From contig NC_063153.1 of assembly GCF_020921035.1 (NCBI RefSeq), positions 16,926,001 to 16,990,000 of the forward strand: a stretch of 64,000 nucleotides of DNA. Reading direction: 5' to 3'. How positions within the stretch are numbered: the first letter of the stretch is position 1; every line of letters begins with the position of its first letter. The notes beneath the pieces are model-generated. The model was not told where the DNA came from and made no database searches. It was given only the letters and a program-made list of their open reading frames with translations. This DNA comes from Rhodamnia argentea (taxonomy: Eukaryota; Streptophyta; Magnoliopsida; Myrtales; Myrtaceae). Positions 1 to 12,201 of the stretch are shown here, piece by piece. A program made the position numbers and the translations under genes.

Positions 1-107
1 CTGGATGCGAGGCTATTAAACTGAACAAGACTGGGCCAGCTTAGCACTTTGCTTGATTGACTCCGTCGAGTCAACAAACCGTCCTATGTGACAGCTTGAA
101 CTTCTGC

Positions 108-3100
108 TCAGTAAGCCACAGTCTGGCCCACTAAGCTCATCAGATAATGCTTCTTCTTCAGTTTTCTTCTCCTTCCATTGGTTGCCCTGCATTACCCGAA
201 TCAGGAACATGTTGAACATGTTTACACTCAAAGATAGCATACGACATGTGCGAGATGTTGTAGTGCCATAAAGCAGTAAGAGGTCCTTGCCCGCCTGACA
301 AAATGCTTTCTACCAATTAAGTTAAGCAGTTTCCAACTAACCGTTCTGAAAAGTTTCAAAAATCATGGGAGATCTATTTCTGTAGGATCTATTTATCATT
401 TCAAACATGATAATAAAATTAACAGTTCCAAATAATGAAAACTAGTTTCAGATAACAACTGGTCAGACTCAAAAGCATTCGTCAACACGATTCTATATTG
501 TAGTATTCGTTCTTGAAACTATTTTTGGGAATAGGATTTAGAGGTCACTCCGAATAACCAAATTCATCATTTAGTCTATGGCTAAAAAATGGGGCTGAGA
601 GACAGAGAGAGAACAAAACTTACCAAAATTGATTATGGAGTACAAAGGAGTCTGCTCCCACCTTTTTGCCATCATCATTTCGGTTCCAGTGGTAGAGTGC
701 ATGTGTTCTATTTTTTATTTCCAGTGTTGAATGACCATAACTGGCTTCTCGGAATGCAGAATATTCTGGTTGCGGATCTCTAAACCTGCAAATACAATGA
801 GATAGTACTCTGGATTAATCTTCTTTTCTGGATGAGATCTCGACAAGAAACACAACTTAATCTCACTTCTTGAGCGCCGCATACAAAATTGATGGGTGTA
901 AGCTTGTTAGTCTCACTCACCTTCCAGCAAGGCCTTCCTGATTGCCTCCATCTCCAACAGTAATGTAGACAGGAGCCGACTCGTCCGGGACGGGGTAAGG
1001 ATCACCAGTTGACACGTTGTAATGTATATTTGAGATCCGATACTGAGTACGAAAAGAACAAAATTTATCAGATCTTTGGAGATGGTATGATCAGTTATCG
1101 AAGTTGAAAGGTGATAATTTCATGAGTCGAGTTTAATAGTCTGTCAATGTGTTCTCCGTTCCAGGATTCATTGTCCTTCTCTAGTATTTCATGGAAGAGG
1201 ACGGCATTTTAAACGAACATTCAAGAACTGAAAACTTCTATATAGTCTAGCAGTTGTAAAAAAAAGAGCTTTGGTCTCATTATCATATCTAAAAATCACA
1301 TCTGACATTTCTTCACTGTTTCTTCACCATGGTAGGATGCGTTGACCTTTGGTTGCTCACAATTATCCAAATTATTGTTTGCTTAAACTATACTTTTCAT
1401 CCTCGAGATATGAGCCATTCGCCTAATTTTGGATTTGACAATTGCACTCTTCAACCACCCTTGATCGAGAGAGAGAGATACTTTTCATCACTGAGATATG
1501 AGCCATTCACCTAAATTTTAGATTAGACAATTGCATTCTTAAACTACCCTCAACTGATCAATCGAGAGAGAGAGAGAGCAAACCAAATTTCTATTGATTT
1601 TATCAACATCATCTACTGTCTATGATGTGCACAAGCTCAAGCCACTCCAGCTCAACAAATTCATCCACCGGTTTAATTAGACTATATAGATTATGAAATT
1701 TCGCATCTGTTGTAAAATGGGGGATTTACACTTCCTAAAACTGAATTTCGTCAGTAGGTGATTATCGAGCACAAATCTAGCACCAAGTGAGAAGTCACCA
1801 GATTGCAAGCATCATTCACTCTAAAGCCCACGGATTTGATACAGAAAATATCTTGCTTCATGGACAAACAAAATCCTAGCAGCCTGGGTTAATTTAAAGA
1901 TATCCTAGCTACAGGAGGAAAAGATACTTGATCTTACATGTACAAAGTAGATCTGACTTAATTATCTCCCAACATGAAATATGGATTCAGAAAGTGATAA
2001 TCTCTAATTTTCCTAGCCCTACAGAACACTAAAGCTTGAAAAAGAGACTGCAAAGTCATAAAACATGTCAGTTGTCAGAGATGGTTCAAGGGAGTGACAT
2101 GACAGAATGACGATAAGAAAAATTGATAGTTGAAGGGGATTTTATCTAAGTTTTTTCCTTTTTCGAAAGTAAGGACACTTCAAGGGTGTGATTGTCAAAT
2201 TCAGGAAACCTAATATATAAAAGTCAAGAAGTTATCAGATACACCTCTTGAAAAGTGAAGGCTGATACTTTACAATTATCCAGAAATGGAAAAGAGAATA
2301 TTTCTCCAAAAAGAGGGCACCTTAGTACTGCTGAAGCATTTATCTCTCATTTTTTGGCTACTCTCCAAGTAATAAATCATACTTGCAGCCACAATTCCAC
2401 CTAGAATGTCCATAGATTATCTTGTTATGGCCCTATAATGTGACTCAATTGATGAAGCAACTATGAGAGCATCAAGGCCTATGTGCACTACCTTCGTAGA
2501 AGATGCTATAATGCAAAAGTCATTAAGCAGATTAAGAATAAGAACCGTACCGATCTTTCATAAGCATGGACATGGCCAGCGAAAATAACATCAACTTTGT
2601 TTTGGACAAACCAACTCTCGAATACTGATCTCATACTTTCACCCTCCATGAAGTGAGCATCATTGCTATTATAGATTGGAATATGCATCAGTACAATGAG
2701 CCAAGGGGTCTTCTCCCTATCCACCCCTTTGAATTCTTCTCTTAGCCACATCCATTGTGGTGTGTATTTCACTGTCATGGAGCTTTCATTGATCAGCAAC
2801 AAATACAGAGAAAACAGAGGAAAATAATGTTTGTCTGTAATCTATAAACTTGGCAGTGTATTTGCTGGAAAACAGTTGCAATGGCATCACCACCAAAGTA
2901 TCATCCCCTAAGTTGTTGAGTCAAATGTAATGAAGACAAGGAAGCGCTCATATGAATTTCAGAAGGGTTTCCTTTAAAGAAGCTTCTGTAGCAAATTTAT
3001 TGTACTAACTGATATTTTTATTTCAAGTTGCAGTTTGATATATGGTAGGATGAGGACCACAGACAAAAGGTGGGGCACCTGAAAAAGGCACCATGTAGTG

Positions 3101-6100
3101 CTATCAAAATTGCTACAAGTAAATGAGCTCTATCAACTTATCCGATCACCAGAACGTTGTTTGAGATTGGACATATAAGATGGAAATTACCAAAGGGGGA
3201 ATAGCTTGACAACACTATAATATGGGCAGATGCACGTCTGATAGCGTACCAAAGAGGACTGATGCTTTTGGATGCCAAATAAGGGGTAGCATACCGATGA
3301 AGGTATGACTTGAAAGGAATAACTTCTCCCTGCATGTGCTCAAGAAAAATTGGAGAAGAAAAGTTTATTGAAACATAAAATAGCCCATGGAGATTACTTG
3401 AACAAGAAATTATACTAACATGTTCACATAACGATCTATGTCACGGATGAGGAGAAATATTACTAAAATATCAGAAAACATCATTTCAGTCTAATCAAAT
3501 GCTGTAGCAGAATAAAACTGCAAACAATATAATATGTCTTCAAAATATATTGTTGGAATATATAAATATTAAACCACACCTTCTTCTATTAGCTTAAGCT
3601 TTTAGAGCAGTTGGTAGTGGCCCCACAAAATCTTTCATGATATCAGAGCAAAAAATCCTGAGTTCAAATCTTTACAGGCCCCTATTTGCCTCCCCAATGA
3701 ATATTTCCACGCTTAGTACTAGGTAAAAAGACCGGACTAAGCGTGAGGGAGAGTGTTGGAATATATAAATATTAAACCACGCCTTCTTCTATTAGCTTAA
3801 GCTTTTAGAGCAGTTGGTTGTCGTCCCATCAAATCTTTCATATATATCAGCAGACAAATGAGATTCTCTAATTTCTGCACAAACTCGTTCACATATTAAC
3901 TACATCCCTTTTTTTTCCAATAAATTGACTTTAGTGCAAAAGAATTACCACACTAAATCAACATATATGACTACGCTGAATCGTCGATATGAGTATAAAA
4001 GTACAACCAAATGATAGATTTTTTGCCATGGAGTGCATAAGCCATTCAACTGAAAAGTCATCCAGCAACTAAAGGAAAAAAAAAAGCTTGTGCACCACAA
4101 CTTAATGTTTGTGTTCTTCTAATCTAGAACTCTTAGAAATCCCTGGGAAGTTATTTTTTGTTGTTCATCATGTTTATCAATCCTTCTGGGAAAAAGAGCT
4201 TAACTTTGTTATAGAAACAGAAAAAGTGCATAGTTCTGTTCTCCAACTCTACCACAACTCTACACAAATGTAGCTGTAATATACCTATTCCTAAACAAGT
4301 AGGAAGATTGTAGGAAAAATTCAAGATCAGAATTTTCTCTTTTGATTTCCTTTAGATACCAGCTACACTTTCTCCTTTTAGCAGATGGAACTTTTATAAC
4401 TTCTAAAAAGCATAAGCAAACACCAATGTTCGCCCAGCAGCTCAAGAAAATTAACAACCTGAAACATGTTTATCCTCTTCTTCCTACTGGATGGACTAAG
4501 CAATTGCCATTGATATTGTAGTACTCTTTTCTCCCTAGTCCTGAATCTCACGTGTCTTACCAAAGCCTATGAAAAGCTGTCCCGGAAAAGCTAGTTGGGG
4601 GACCCCAGTAGTAAGACATAGTCTGCCCTCAAGCTTCAAATATCAGGGCGAGTGAGCACAGGTCGATGATCCAACAGCATATTACAATGTAGTCCTCAGA
4701 TTATTTCCTTTTCCTATTTGGTCCTCAAACTCAGTCTCAACTGGACTAATTCATGCATCCACAGTTTGACCTTTTAGGCCAACCTGGTCACTTGGTTCGT
4801 TCGATCATCATAACAAACTGAACAACCTGTGAACCTAATAGAAGAAAATGCCTTGAGTTTCAAGGGGAAACAAAAACCTATTCAACCACCCCCATTCTAA
4901 GTTTGATATTGAGCTTACTGTTGCATAAGATAAGTGGACCTGAATGTGTGTTGGAAAATCCCCTATAATTATTTTGAAGAAACAAAATAATCAAAAGCTA
5001 CTAAAGCGTGCATTGGTCATATACCATTAGCTTGTAGATGCACTGTCCAATATGCAGATAGAGTCCTATAGGAAGTGAACAAGGTATTGGACGATTAAGG
5101 GTGCCTAAAGCTGATGGACCAATGTAGAAGGTGAACAAACTGTAGAATGAGGGATTCACTGAGGCTTGGATGGACCAGTAAAAGGTAAACACCTGTGTAG
5201 AATCGGAAGATCTCAATACACCTGGAAGTACTAGATTGTAGAAGGTCAACATTAAGTTTAGCGTGAAGGGTGAATAGACTACTAGGACTGTGTGCAAAGC
5301 AGCTCCCGCTTCAAACCCAGAGCTCTTTCCAAGATGATTTAAATTCAAATTATGGTCTAGCAACCAATGTCAAGGTCTGGAGTCCGCATAAAGCAACCTG
5401 GAGAAAATCAGAACAGGTTTTTCCTCTTTTGTGCAAGCAGCCATAGAGTGAGACAGCCTGCAAAAGCAGAAGCCTCTGCTTCTGGAAATCTTCTGCTTTG
5501 CTCAGGAACACCAAAATGGACGTGCAGCTTGTAAGTCTGCTGAGTCAAGAAGTAAGTCCAACAGATCCTTTGACCTAAAGATGGCTTCCCATGGTTTGTT
5601 CGAAGATTGGAAGGAAATTTAAAGTGATCAGGGATTGCTGAGGACTTTGGCGGAGATCAGAACATCTATTCTCAAAGTCCTTGAATACTCTATCTACACA
5701 CCATAACATCACTGAGATTACTAGTGGATCTCAGCCTTGTTTGTGACTGTTAATCTGAGAGAGTGAATGTAAGCCAAGTGGAAGGCGAAACCACTATACA
5801 TCAGTTTAAAATATCTTCTATATCTTCAACTATCTTATTAACTGTTAGATAGAAGCAACTGCATCTGCACAAGTATATTTCATTCTACAAAAGAGTTTTT
5901 GCAAGTCTTCCAAAAAAAGGTTACAACTTTATTAAACAACCAATTCATCCCCTCTTGGTTATTGTGTTAGCCTTGTCAAAAAAGTTTGAGGTGCAATGCA
6001 TTCAATAGCCGGCTTATTTCTACGATTCGAACTGGTATATTATGGAATTGCAAAATAAAATTAAAAAAAAATTATCCTTATTTTAACAAATTGATCCTTC

Positions 6101-8369
6101 AAAAAACCTGGTCAACACTTCTTTAGCTGTGTGGATTTAGAGTTAATTGTGCTCATCTTCTGTACAATTTTCTCAAGAACTTTCTAGTATCTTTGTCCCT
6201 ATTGGGTCCTCTTACGACATTATCTCCCATAGTTTCGTCAATGTCTAACTGCTAAGTGCGTGTGCGTACATTAAAGTCCAATATGAAAAGGAAAAGGTGA
6301 TTGAGAAGCAATATCCAAGAAGAAACATTAGATGACAGAACTGTGACTATAGTTAAGGTTGGATTTAATAGAAAATAGGAAATAGGAAAAAGGCCTAGCA
6401 AGTTTAGGAAATTAATGCACAGATTCCAGAAGATGTGCTTGTGCAAGAGCAATTTTGTATGTCTGTGCTATTGGTTGAAGGGCAATACTTTACCATGTAT
6501 GGCATGTACTCGATCTCATGATTCCCAACAGACCAGATCCAGGGTTGATACGCAGCACTTTTTTCAACAAAGCGCCCCCATGTATCCCACCTTGACCCAA
6601 CATCATCGTACTGATACCTATCAGCATAAGAAAGATCCCCAACAAATAACACAGCTTGAGCTCCACTGTGCATATAATGCTCAAGAGTGGATAGAGAATT
6701 GTAAGTCTGTCCCAGGTCACCTGCAAAATACAGTGATATCCAATAATAAACAGATTATGATCAGGACTTAGGGAGTGATGCGTCCATTAGAAATTATAGA
6801 TAGCACTACCAAGATAGGAATGAATTTCAAAAATCAGATAACACTCTTAGGGAGGCCTTCCAAGACAAAAAAAAAAAAAAGGTTATATTTAGGGCTATCC
6901 ACTGATAAATGTCCCCAAAGGCTCAATGGGATGACTGCTTGATACTCCGTCTTTCCTTTGCCAACTTTTTGTTGTGGAAAGTAGAAAAGACTGAATACAA
7001 ATACTGCTTTATGCAACATGACTATGTTCAGAAATAAATGGCCAGATACAACTGGTTTAGGAACAAAGGAAACAATTTCAAGCACTGATTGCTGGCATGA
7101 AAAGGTGGCGCTTATAATGTAACAGGACAAGTTCTCAAAATCTCCATTGATTCTTCAGCTTCTCGCAACAAGAGTTTACATGTTAATCAGGCACAATTTG
7201 CATCCTCCCAGAGCTCTGAATTTCCATGGATAATACCTTGCTTATCTAGGAAAAGGTGTTTGTTTAAACTAGTGAAATCAAAACACTTCTACTATTCCTT
7301 CAATAGAAGGTGCTGAGCACATACTCTTGTGTTCACACATCCATATATGGGCATGCTCATGTGTTTATACATGATGAAATAACTTACCAATGATCCCAAA
7401 TTTGTATGGAGCATCCGGACCAATCTTTGGAGGTGTTTGAAACCAAAATTCTCGGGAAGAATCGCCCTCTCCAATCTTGTAATAGTACTTGGTGTCATAC
7501 TGAGAGAGAATTTAACAATAATCTTACTCAGAACATTCTTTGAGACGTGAAGTTAGAGTCTCAACTATGCAGCTACTACCTTCTGTAAGACCATAGGCTA
7601 CCAAAGGAAAAATTTGAAATTCTATTGATACGCAATTCACCACAGAACGAGAACATTGAAAAAGTTAACAATCTAGAAAATGGTAATAAGTGACCTCGAG
7701 GCCCTCAAGTAGACAGTGATGTATGTAACCAGACTTGTAGTTATGGAAGCTGTAGTTTGTCATTGTCCCTTCAGCAGAAAGAGGGTATCTTTCCGGCGAT
7801 GTTCCAAAGTGAACTATACTCAAACCAGGTGCATCAGGAGTCACCCACGATACAATGACAGCCTTCCCATCGTAATCACCTTGTGTGATATGCACCTGCA
7901 ATATGATGTTTCAAAAGAAAATGATATCATCAGGGCTTTACCAGAATATATTAAGGCAAGAGAAACAACGGCAGCCGGGAAAAAGATAAAGCATCCCTTG
8001 TCAGTAAGAATATAATCAGAATATGAAGGCACAGCACTCAAGATCTGGAATTGCTTCTTTATCCATTCCCCCATTTTTTTAGAAAATACTGCCACTTAAG
8101 AGTTCAAAGGAAAATGTACAGAGAGGAGCGAAAGAAAAACGACATCTCTTCTACAACAGTTCACTATTGCTTACTTGTTGTGGTGCGTTGTCACCCTTGG
8201 GGACTGCAAAGGCTTCATTATCGAAAGGAATGTCAACAGATGGCCACTCTGATCTGATAAATGTACTTGTGATTCCACCATATGCTCTGCCCCCACAGCT
8301 CAGGAAGGTGATTGCCGTGAAAATAATTTGGATAAACCAGGAAGGCCTGCTACTGGCGTTGCCTATCAT
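108..8369 (-). CDS. PAP26: Purple acid phosphatase, PAP26/PAP10-12 type
   Basis: Binuclear metallophosphatase that releases phosphate from organic esters, probably in the vacuole or secreted. Nine coding exons (minus strand): 8369-8175, 7895-7695, 7499-7388, 6720-6494, 3329-3191, 2771-2551, 1042-921, 785-624, 186-108; all phases close, giving 485 aa, near the roughly 475 aa of Arabidopsis PAP26. Residues 1-31 look like a signal peptide (hydrophobic IIFTAITFL). The five metal-ligand blocks are present in order: GDLG (about 170), GDLSYAD, GNHE, the LMHIP histidine, and GHVHAYER. The C-terminus [16 protein letters not shown] resembles the PAP26 tail, so I favour that subgroup over PAP10/12. The exon 2 donor (GAG|gtcact) is weak, but family alignment supports it. 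Intron 4 (3330-6493, 3.16 kb) carries mobile-element insertions. The gene diverges from KIN17. The family call is firm; the orthologue name is less so. Confidence 0.95.
1391..1581. repeat. Imperfect two-copy tandem repeat in phosphatase intron 6
   Basis: Two diverged copies about 88 bp apart begin with tacttttcatc (1391 and 1479), share the block gatatgagccattc, and each ends in a short (GA)n run. The repeat is intronic, with no sign of coding. Confidence 0.7.
3551..3840 (+). mobile_element. Complete miniature LTR retrotransposon (SMART/TRIM-like), 290 bp
   Basis: Two direct repeats of exactly 87 bp (3551-3637 and 3754-3840) start TGTTGG and end TTTCA. They flank 116 bp that begins with a primer-binding-like site (TGATATCAGAGCA, near the plant initiator-Met form TGGTATCAGAGC) and ends with a purine tract (GTGAGGGAGAG) directly before the 3' LTR. 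A 5-bp target duplication TATAT flanks the element (3546-3550 and 3841-3845), although TATAT is low-complexity. It has no coding capacity and must have been mobilised in trans. It sits in intron 4 of the phosphatase gene, in opposite orientation to the gene. Confidence 0.88.
4949..5990 (+). mobile_element. Possible LTR-retrotransposon remnant or solo LTR
   Basis: The segment starts TGTTGGAAAATCCC and ends near ccaattcatcccctcttgg, a run commonly seen at the LTR/primer-site junction of plant Copia elements. No second LTR, coding domain or target duplication was found. It lies in the oversized intron 4 of the phosphatase gene. The call rests on resemblance only. Confidence 0.35.
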
Positions 8370-8392
8370 GGTTCAAAATAATGCACAATCAC

Positions 8393-8906
8393 CTGCCAAA
8401 TAGAATACAAGAATCCGTTAATCATCGGCTCAACTCCCTGAAATTAAATTATTTAAGTTAAAAAATTAGCACTTTAAGCATTCAAACATCTAATCCAAGA
8501 TTACCACCAAATAATCTCACAATAACCAATCCACTCGTTTAGCAACTTCACGAAAATCTTCACTAGCACCCCCCCCACAAAACAAAACCCTTTTCTGCAT
8601 CTTTCATGGACAAAATCATATTGTAGAAAACGATAAGAATTCTTCGTGGACAGAGTCGTCACTCATCGCAGGTTCCTACACACCCATTCTCATTTCCTAT
8701 GAACGAGCAAGAATCATGCCAGATCACCCCTCGATAACCATGCTTTAATAACACAAGCAGCTCAGTCGCCACAAGAACATTAGATTGGGAACAACGTTAT
8801 GCAGCGAGAGGGCGAAATTCGAGCAAATCGAAATTGCTAAAGAAGAAAAAAACCCAATTCAGCCAAAGGTAGATAGGTTGTGTATAGAGCGAGAGGAAAT
8901 GATTAC
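8393..8906 (-). other. Probable 5'-UTR intron of the purple acid phosphatase gene
   Basis: On the minus strand a good donor (TTGCAG|gtaatc, exon ending 8907) and a good acceptor (tttggcag|gtgatt, exon starting 8392) bracket about 514 nt just upstream of the ATG at 8369. The upstream leader would hold the (AG)n tract at 8925-8958. This is inferred from splice motifs only. Confidence 0.5.
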
Positions 8907-8922
8907 CTGCAAGAATCACGCG

Positions 8923-8961
<39 letters not shown>

Positions 8962-10803
8962 GGGTTGTGAGTCTAAAGGGTTGTTGTTGAGAGGACGAAG
9001 AGCGAAAGAGAAGCGATGACGTGGCTTGGCCTGGCTTTGCCTTGGAGGGGGCAGAAAGCTTTTGAAAATAGGCTTCTTTGTCGTGTACTCTACTGTGTGG
9101 GAATCCTTTGAAGAATCAAGAACGGGTTTTTGGAGTCTGTGATCAACAACTGTTGGCTATACTATAATCCATCAACAACCTGCAACATTTGTCTACATGG
9201 GATTTGGGACCGAGGGTGGCCATGGCCATAGCATGTGACTGTCCGGAGAAAATGACACTTGGTAATGTTTTTGTATGCGATGGCAGATTTTTGTCCAAGA
9301 GCGATGCGTCTCTCTGCTGCTTTGTCGCTGTTCCAATCAATTTTCCGTTCTCTGTCTGCACCTAACACTTTTGATTTCTGATTTTTATTTATGTTATTTT
9401 CCCAACACGTTAAAAGTAAAAGATATTGTATAAGTTACAGGGGATTATTTGAATTACTAACGAATGATTGTTTTTACAGGACTTTTTTTCTTTTTCACCA
9501 TGGAAAGTTTAGAAAAAGATATGTTGGAACCTGTAACACGTAATAGATGATCGAAATCAGTTTATTGATTTTTATTCTGCTTTGTTCCAATTAATTTCTG
9601 TTTTTTTTTTCCCTCTCTAGAATTCAATTCATAACTTTTACATTCAAAATTCTTCTGGGTCCTCTAGCTTTCTCTCCTTTGCCTTTTCTTGCTCCTTTTG
9701 GCTTTAGATTTCTATGCATGGCAGGTGCTCACAAAAACTTCTTCTCAAAGCAAGAACGCCGCTAATCCTAAATTAACAATGATAATCTCAGTTTGATTTT
9801 GCAAACAAGTTTCTTTTTTTTTTTTCTTTCGTGTGCGTTTCTTTGAGGATTTTTGGGGAATTATGGTTTGGAAAAGATTGGGTTTTTCTCTAGTTGTGTT
9901 CATTGTGGCATCATGATCACGAATATGCACATGATAATTAAGAACTAATCCATCATATGACCCAAAACGATCTCGGTGAATCTCTCTTAGTGAATACTAA
10001 ATGATAAGCCAAAAATGTTTGATTATTGATCTAAATATGCAATTATTGAGACGATTTCTATTATATTGAAATTTCAATTTGAACTTTCCATAGTGGAAAA
10101 GGCAAAAAAAAAAAAAAAACCCCTTATTATCTGGAGAGTGGCCTAGCAAGAGATATTTTCATTAAAAACATGACTTGTAAGGAAAATAGAGAAACTAGCG
10201 GAAAGCCGGAAAAGAAAGAAACGGGGAGAATGATGGGGTTTCTGAAAGAAGAAGGATTAAAGTGAGACCCACAAAAAAAGAAGAAGGAGAAGAAGAAACA
10301 AAATAAAAGAGTTGGCCAGATAATAAAATAAAAGGAATCATATGAATTTGTACCATAAATAATGAGCCACACAAATGGTAAAAAAAAAAAAATGGGAGTG
10401 TCAAAGCCATAGGGAGAGTGAAAAAAGCATGAGCCTAAATTAATAATGGTTGGTGCAATTGGTTAACAGGTTTGAGTGAGGATTTTTCATGTTATTTCTT
10501 CAAATTTTATTAATTGCGTGTAAACTATTTTGAATTGAGACAATCTATACATGTCAAAAACCTAAACTTAATTGATCAATAAGACTTACTGGGTGTTCTA
10601 TTTCTAAGGCAATCGAATCTCCAAGCTCATGTCTCTGGGTTATTAAACAAAATAGTGGATTAATAGTTCTTCTAATGAACATGATGACCATTGCTAAAAT
10701 TACTTTTGGTAGTCAATAATTTTCCTATTTTCTTGGTATATATCAAACTCATGGTAAGCACTAGTAACTTCACCCGATGCGGCTTTCCATCCCGGGCCGG
10801 GCC

Positions 10804-10809
10804 GGCCCA
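10804..10809 (+). promoter_or_regulatory. Site II element (TGGGCC, reverse orientation)
   Basis: GGCCCA, the reverse complement of TGGGCC, lies in a short GC-rich stretch about 220 bp before the KIN17 start codon. Site II elements usually accompany a telo-box in plant genes active in dividing cells, and one follows about 100 bp downstream. Confidence 0.5.
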
Positions 10810-10909
10810 TTTACCCACCATCGCGCTTTTCTTAGCATTTCGCCGATCGAACAAAAATCGTAGCCGTCGCGCCTCGCGGTCCGACTTTCGTCTAATCTGA
10901 TCGACCGAT

Positions 10910-10917
10910 TAGGGTTT
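10910..10917 (+). promoter_or_regulatory. Telo-box in KIN17 leader or promoter
   Basis: TAGGGTTT, the exact reverse complement of the telo-box AAACCCTA, lies 109 bp before the ATG. With the site II motif upstream, it matches the arrangement known for plant ribosomal and nuclear-protein genes. The regulatory role is inferred. Confidence 0.55.
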
Positions 10918-11025
10918 CCAGCTCCCTCTGATCGCTCGATCTCCAACCAATTTCCAATCCCTCATCCCCTATTTGATCTCGCAGTTCCGATCCACTATCA
11001 TCTTCATCGCCGAAGCCCTGGGAAA

Positions 11026-12201
11026 ATGGGGAAGAACGAGTTCCTCACGCCCAAGGCCATCGCCAACAGGATCAAGGCCAAGGGCCTCCAGAAGCTCCGG
11101 TGGTACTGCCAGATGTGCCAGAAGCAGTGCCGCGACGAGAACGGCTTCAAGTGCCACTGCATGAGCGAGAGCCACCAGCGCCAGATGCAGGTCTTCGGCC
11201 AGAACCCCCACCGCATCGTCGACGGCTACTCCGAGGAGTTCGAGACCTCCTTCCTCGAGCACATGAAGCGCAGCCACCGATTCAGCCGCGTCGCCGCCAC
11301 CGTGGTCTACAACGAGTATATCCACGACCGGCACCATGTCCACATGAACTCCACGCAGTGGGCGACTTTGACCGAGTTCGTCAAGTATCTAGGCAGGACT
11401 GGGAAGTGTAAGGTGGAGGAGACGCCCAAGGGTTGGTTCATTACGTACATTGATAGGGATAGTGAGACTCTGTTTAAGGAGAGGCAAAAGAATAAGAGGA
11501 TTAAGGCGGATATTGTGGATGAGGAGAAGCAAGAGAAGGAGATATTGAAGCAGATTGAGAGGGCCGGGCAGTCGATGCCGGCTGCAGTGCCGTCCAATGG
11601 TCTGGGGCCTGAATCTGTGAGGGAGGTGAATTTAGAGAATGGGGCGAAGATAGGATTCTCGCTCGCGAAACAGGAGGTTAAAGAAAGAGGGGAGAGTTCC
11701 AAGTTGGTTTTCGAGGAAACGGATAACGATAGGGGCGAGAAAAGGAAGGGCGGTCCGGGTGGCGAGCCGAAGAAGAGCGCCAAGTCTGCGCTCGAGGAGT
11801 TGATGAAAGAAGAGGAGAAGAAGAAGGAGCGGTTCAATAGGAAGGACTATTGGTTGTGTGAAGGGATTGTTGTGAAGGTGATGAGCAAGGCACTGGCTGA
11901 TAAAGGTTATTATAAGCAGAAAGGTGTTGTTCGAAAGGTGATTGATAAGTATGTGGGCGAGATCGAGATGCTCGAGAACAAGCATGTGTTGAGGGTGGAC
12001 CAGGAGGAGTTGGAGACTGTGATTCCGCAAATCGGGGGCTTGGTGAGAATTGTAAACGGCGCGTATCGAGGCTCGAGTGCAAGGTTGCTGGGGATAAACA
12101 CGGAGAAATTTTGCGCGAAAGTGCAGATAGAGAAAGGTGTCTATGATGGGAGGGTGATTCCTGCTGTTGAGTATGAAGATATATGTAAAGCAGCACAATG
12201 A
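11026..12201 (+). CDS. KIN17: KIN17-like zinc-finger DNA/RNA-binding protein
   Basis: Conserved nuclear protein linked in other eukaryotes to DNA replication and repair and to pre-mRNA processing. One uninterrupted 391-aa frame. The N-terminus MGKNEFLTPKAIANRIKAKG is the canonical start, so the first ATG is accepted. A C2H2 finger follows: C28, C31, H44, H50. Residues about 51-160 form the family's winged-helix domain (HRFSRVAATVVYNEYI, TPKGWFITYIDRD). A charged, helical and probably disordered middle includes an EELMKEEEKKKERFNRKDYWL segment. The C-terminus has tandem SH3/KOW-like modules (GGLVRIVNGAYRGSSARLL). Codon use is notably GC-rich over the first ~100 codons compared with the flanks. 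It is intronless, and converges on ARPC3 1.6 kb downstream. Family assignment is firm. Confidence 0.96.
   Translation: MGKNEFLTPKAIANRIKAKGLQKLRWYCQMCQKQCRDENGFKCHCMSESHQRQMQVFGQNPHRIVDGYSEEFETSFLEHMKRSHRFSRVAATVVYNEYIHDRHHVHMNSTQWATLTEFVKYLGRTGKCKVEETPKGWFITYIDRDSETLFKERQKNKRIKADIVDEEKQEKEILKQIERAGQSMPAAVPSNGLGPESVREVNLENGAKIGFSLAKQEVKERGESSKLVFEETDNDRGEKRKGGPGGEPKKSAKSALEELMKEEEKKKERFNRKDYWLCEGIVVKVMSKALADKGYYKQKGVVRKVIDKYVGEIEMLENKHVLRVDQEELETVIPQIGGLVRIVNGAYRGSSARLLGINTEKFCAKVQIEKGVYDGRVIPAVEYEDICKAAQ

Larger units (their letters stand above)
8370..11025. other. Divergent intergenic region between phosphatase and KIN17
   Basis: Holds the phosphatase leader and promoter on the minus side (about 8392-9100, with (AG)n at 8925-8958) and the KIN17 promoter on the plus side (about 10780-11025). 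Between about 9400 and 10650 the sequence is AT-rich with several short poly(A)/poly(T) runs. I see no gene there. Confidence 0.6.

Noticed and set aside
11307..11837. 176-codon minus-strand open frame opposite KIN17
   Set aside because: Antisense shadow of a well-supported coding exon; no family resemblance.
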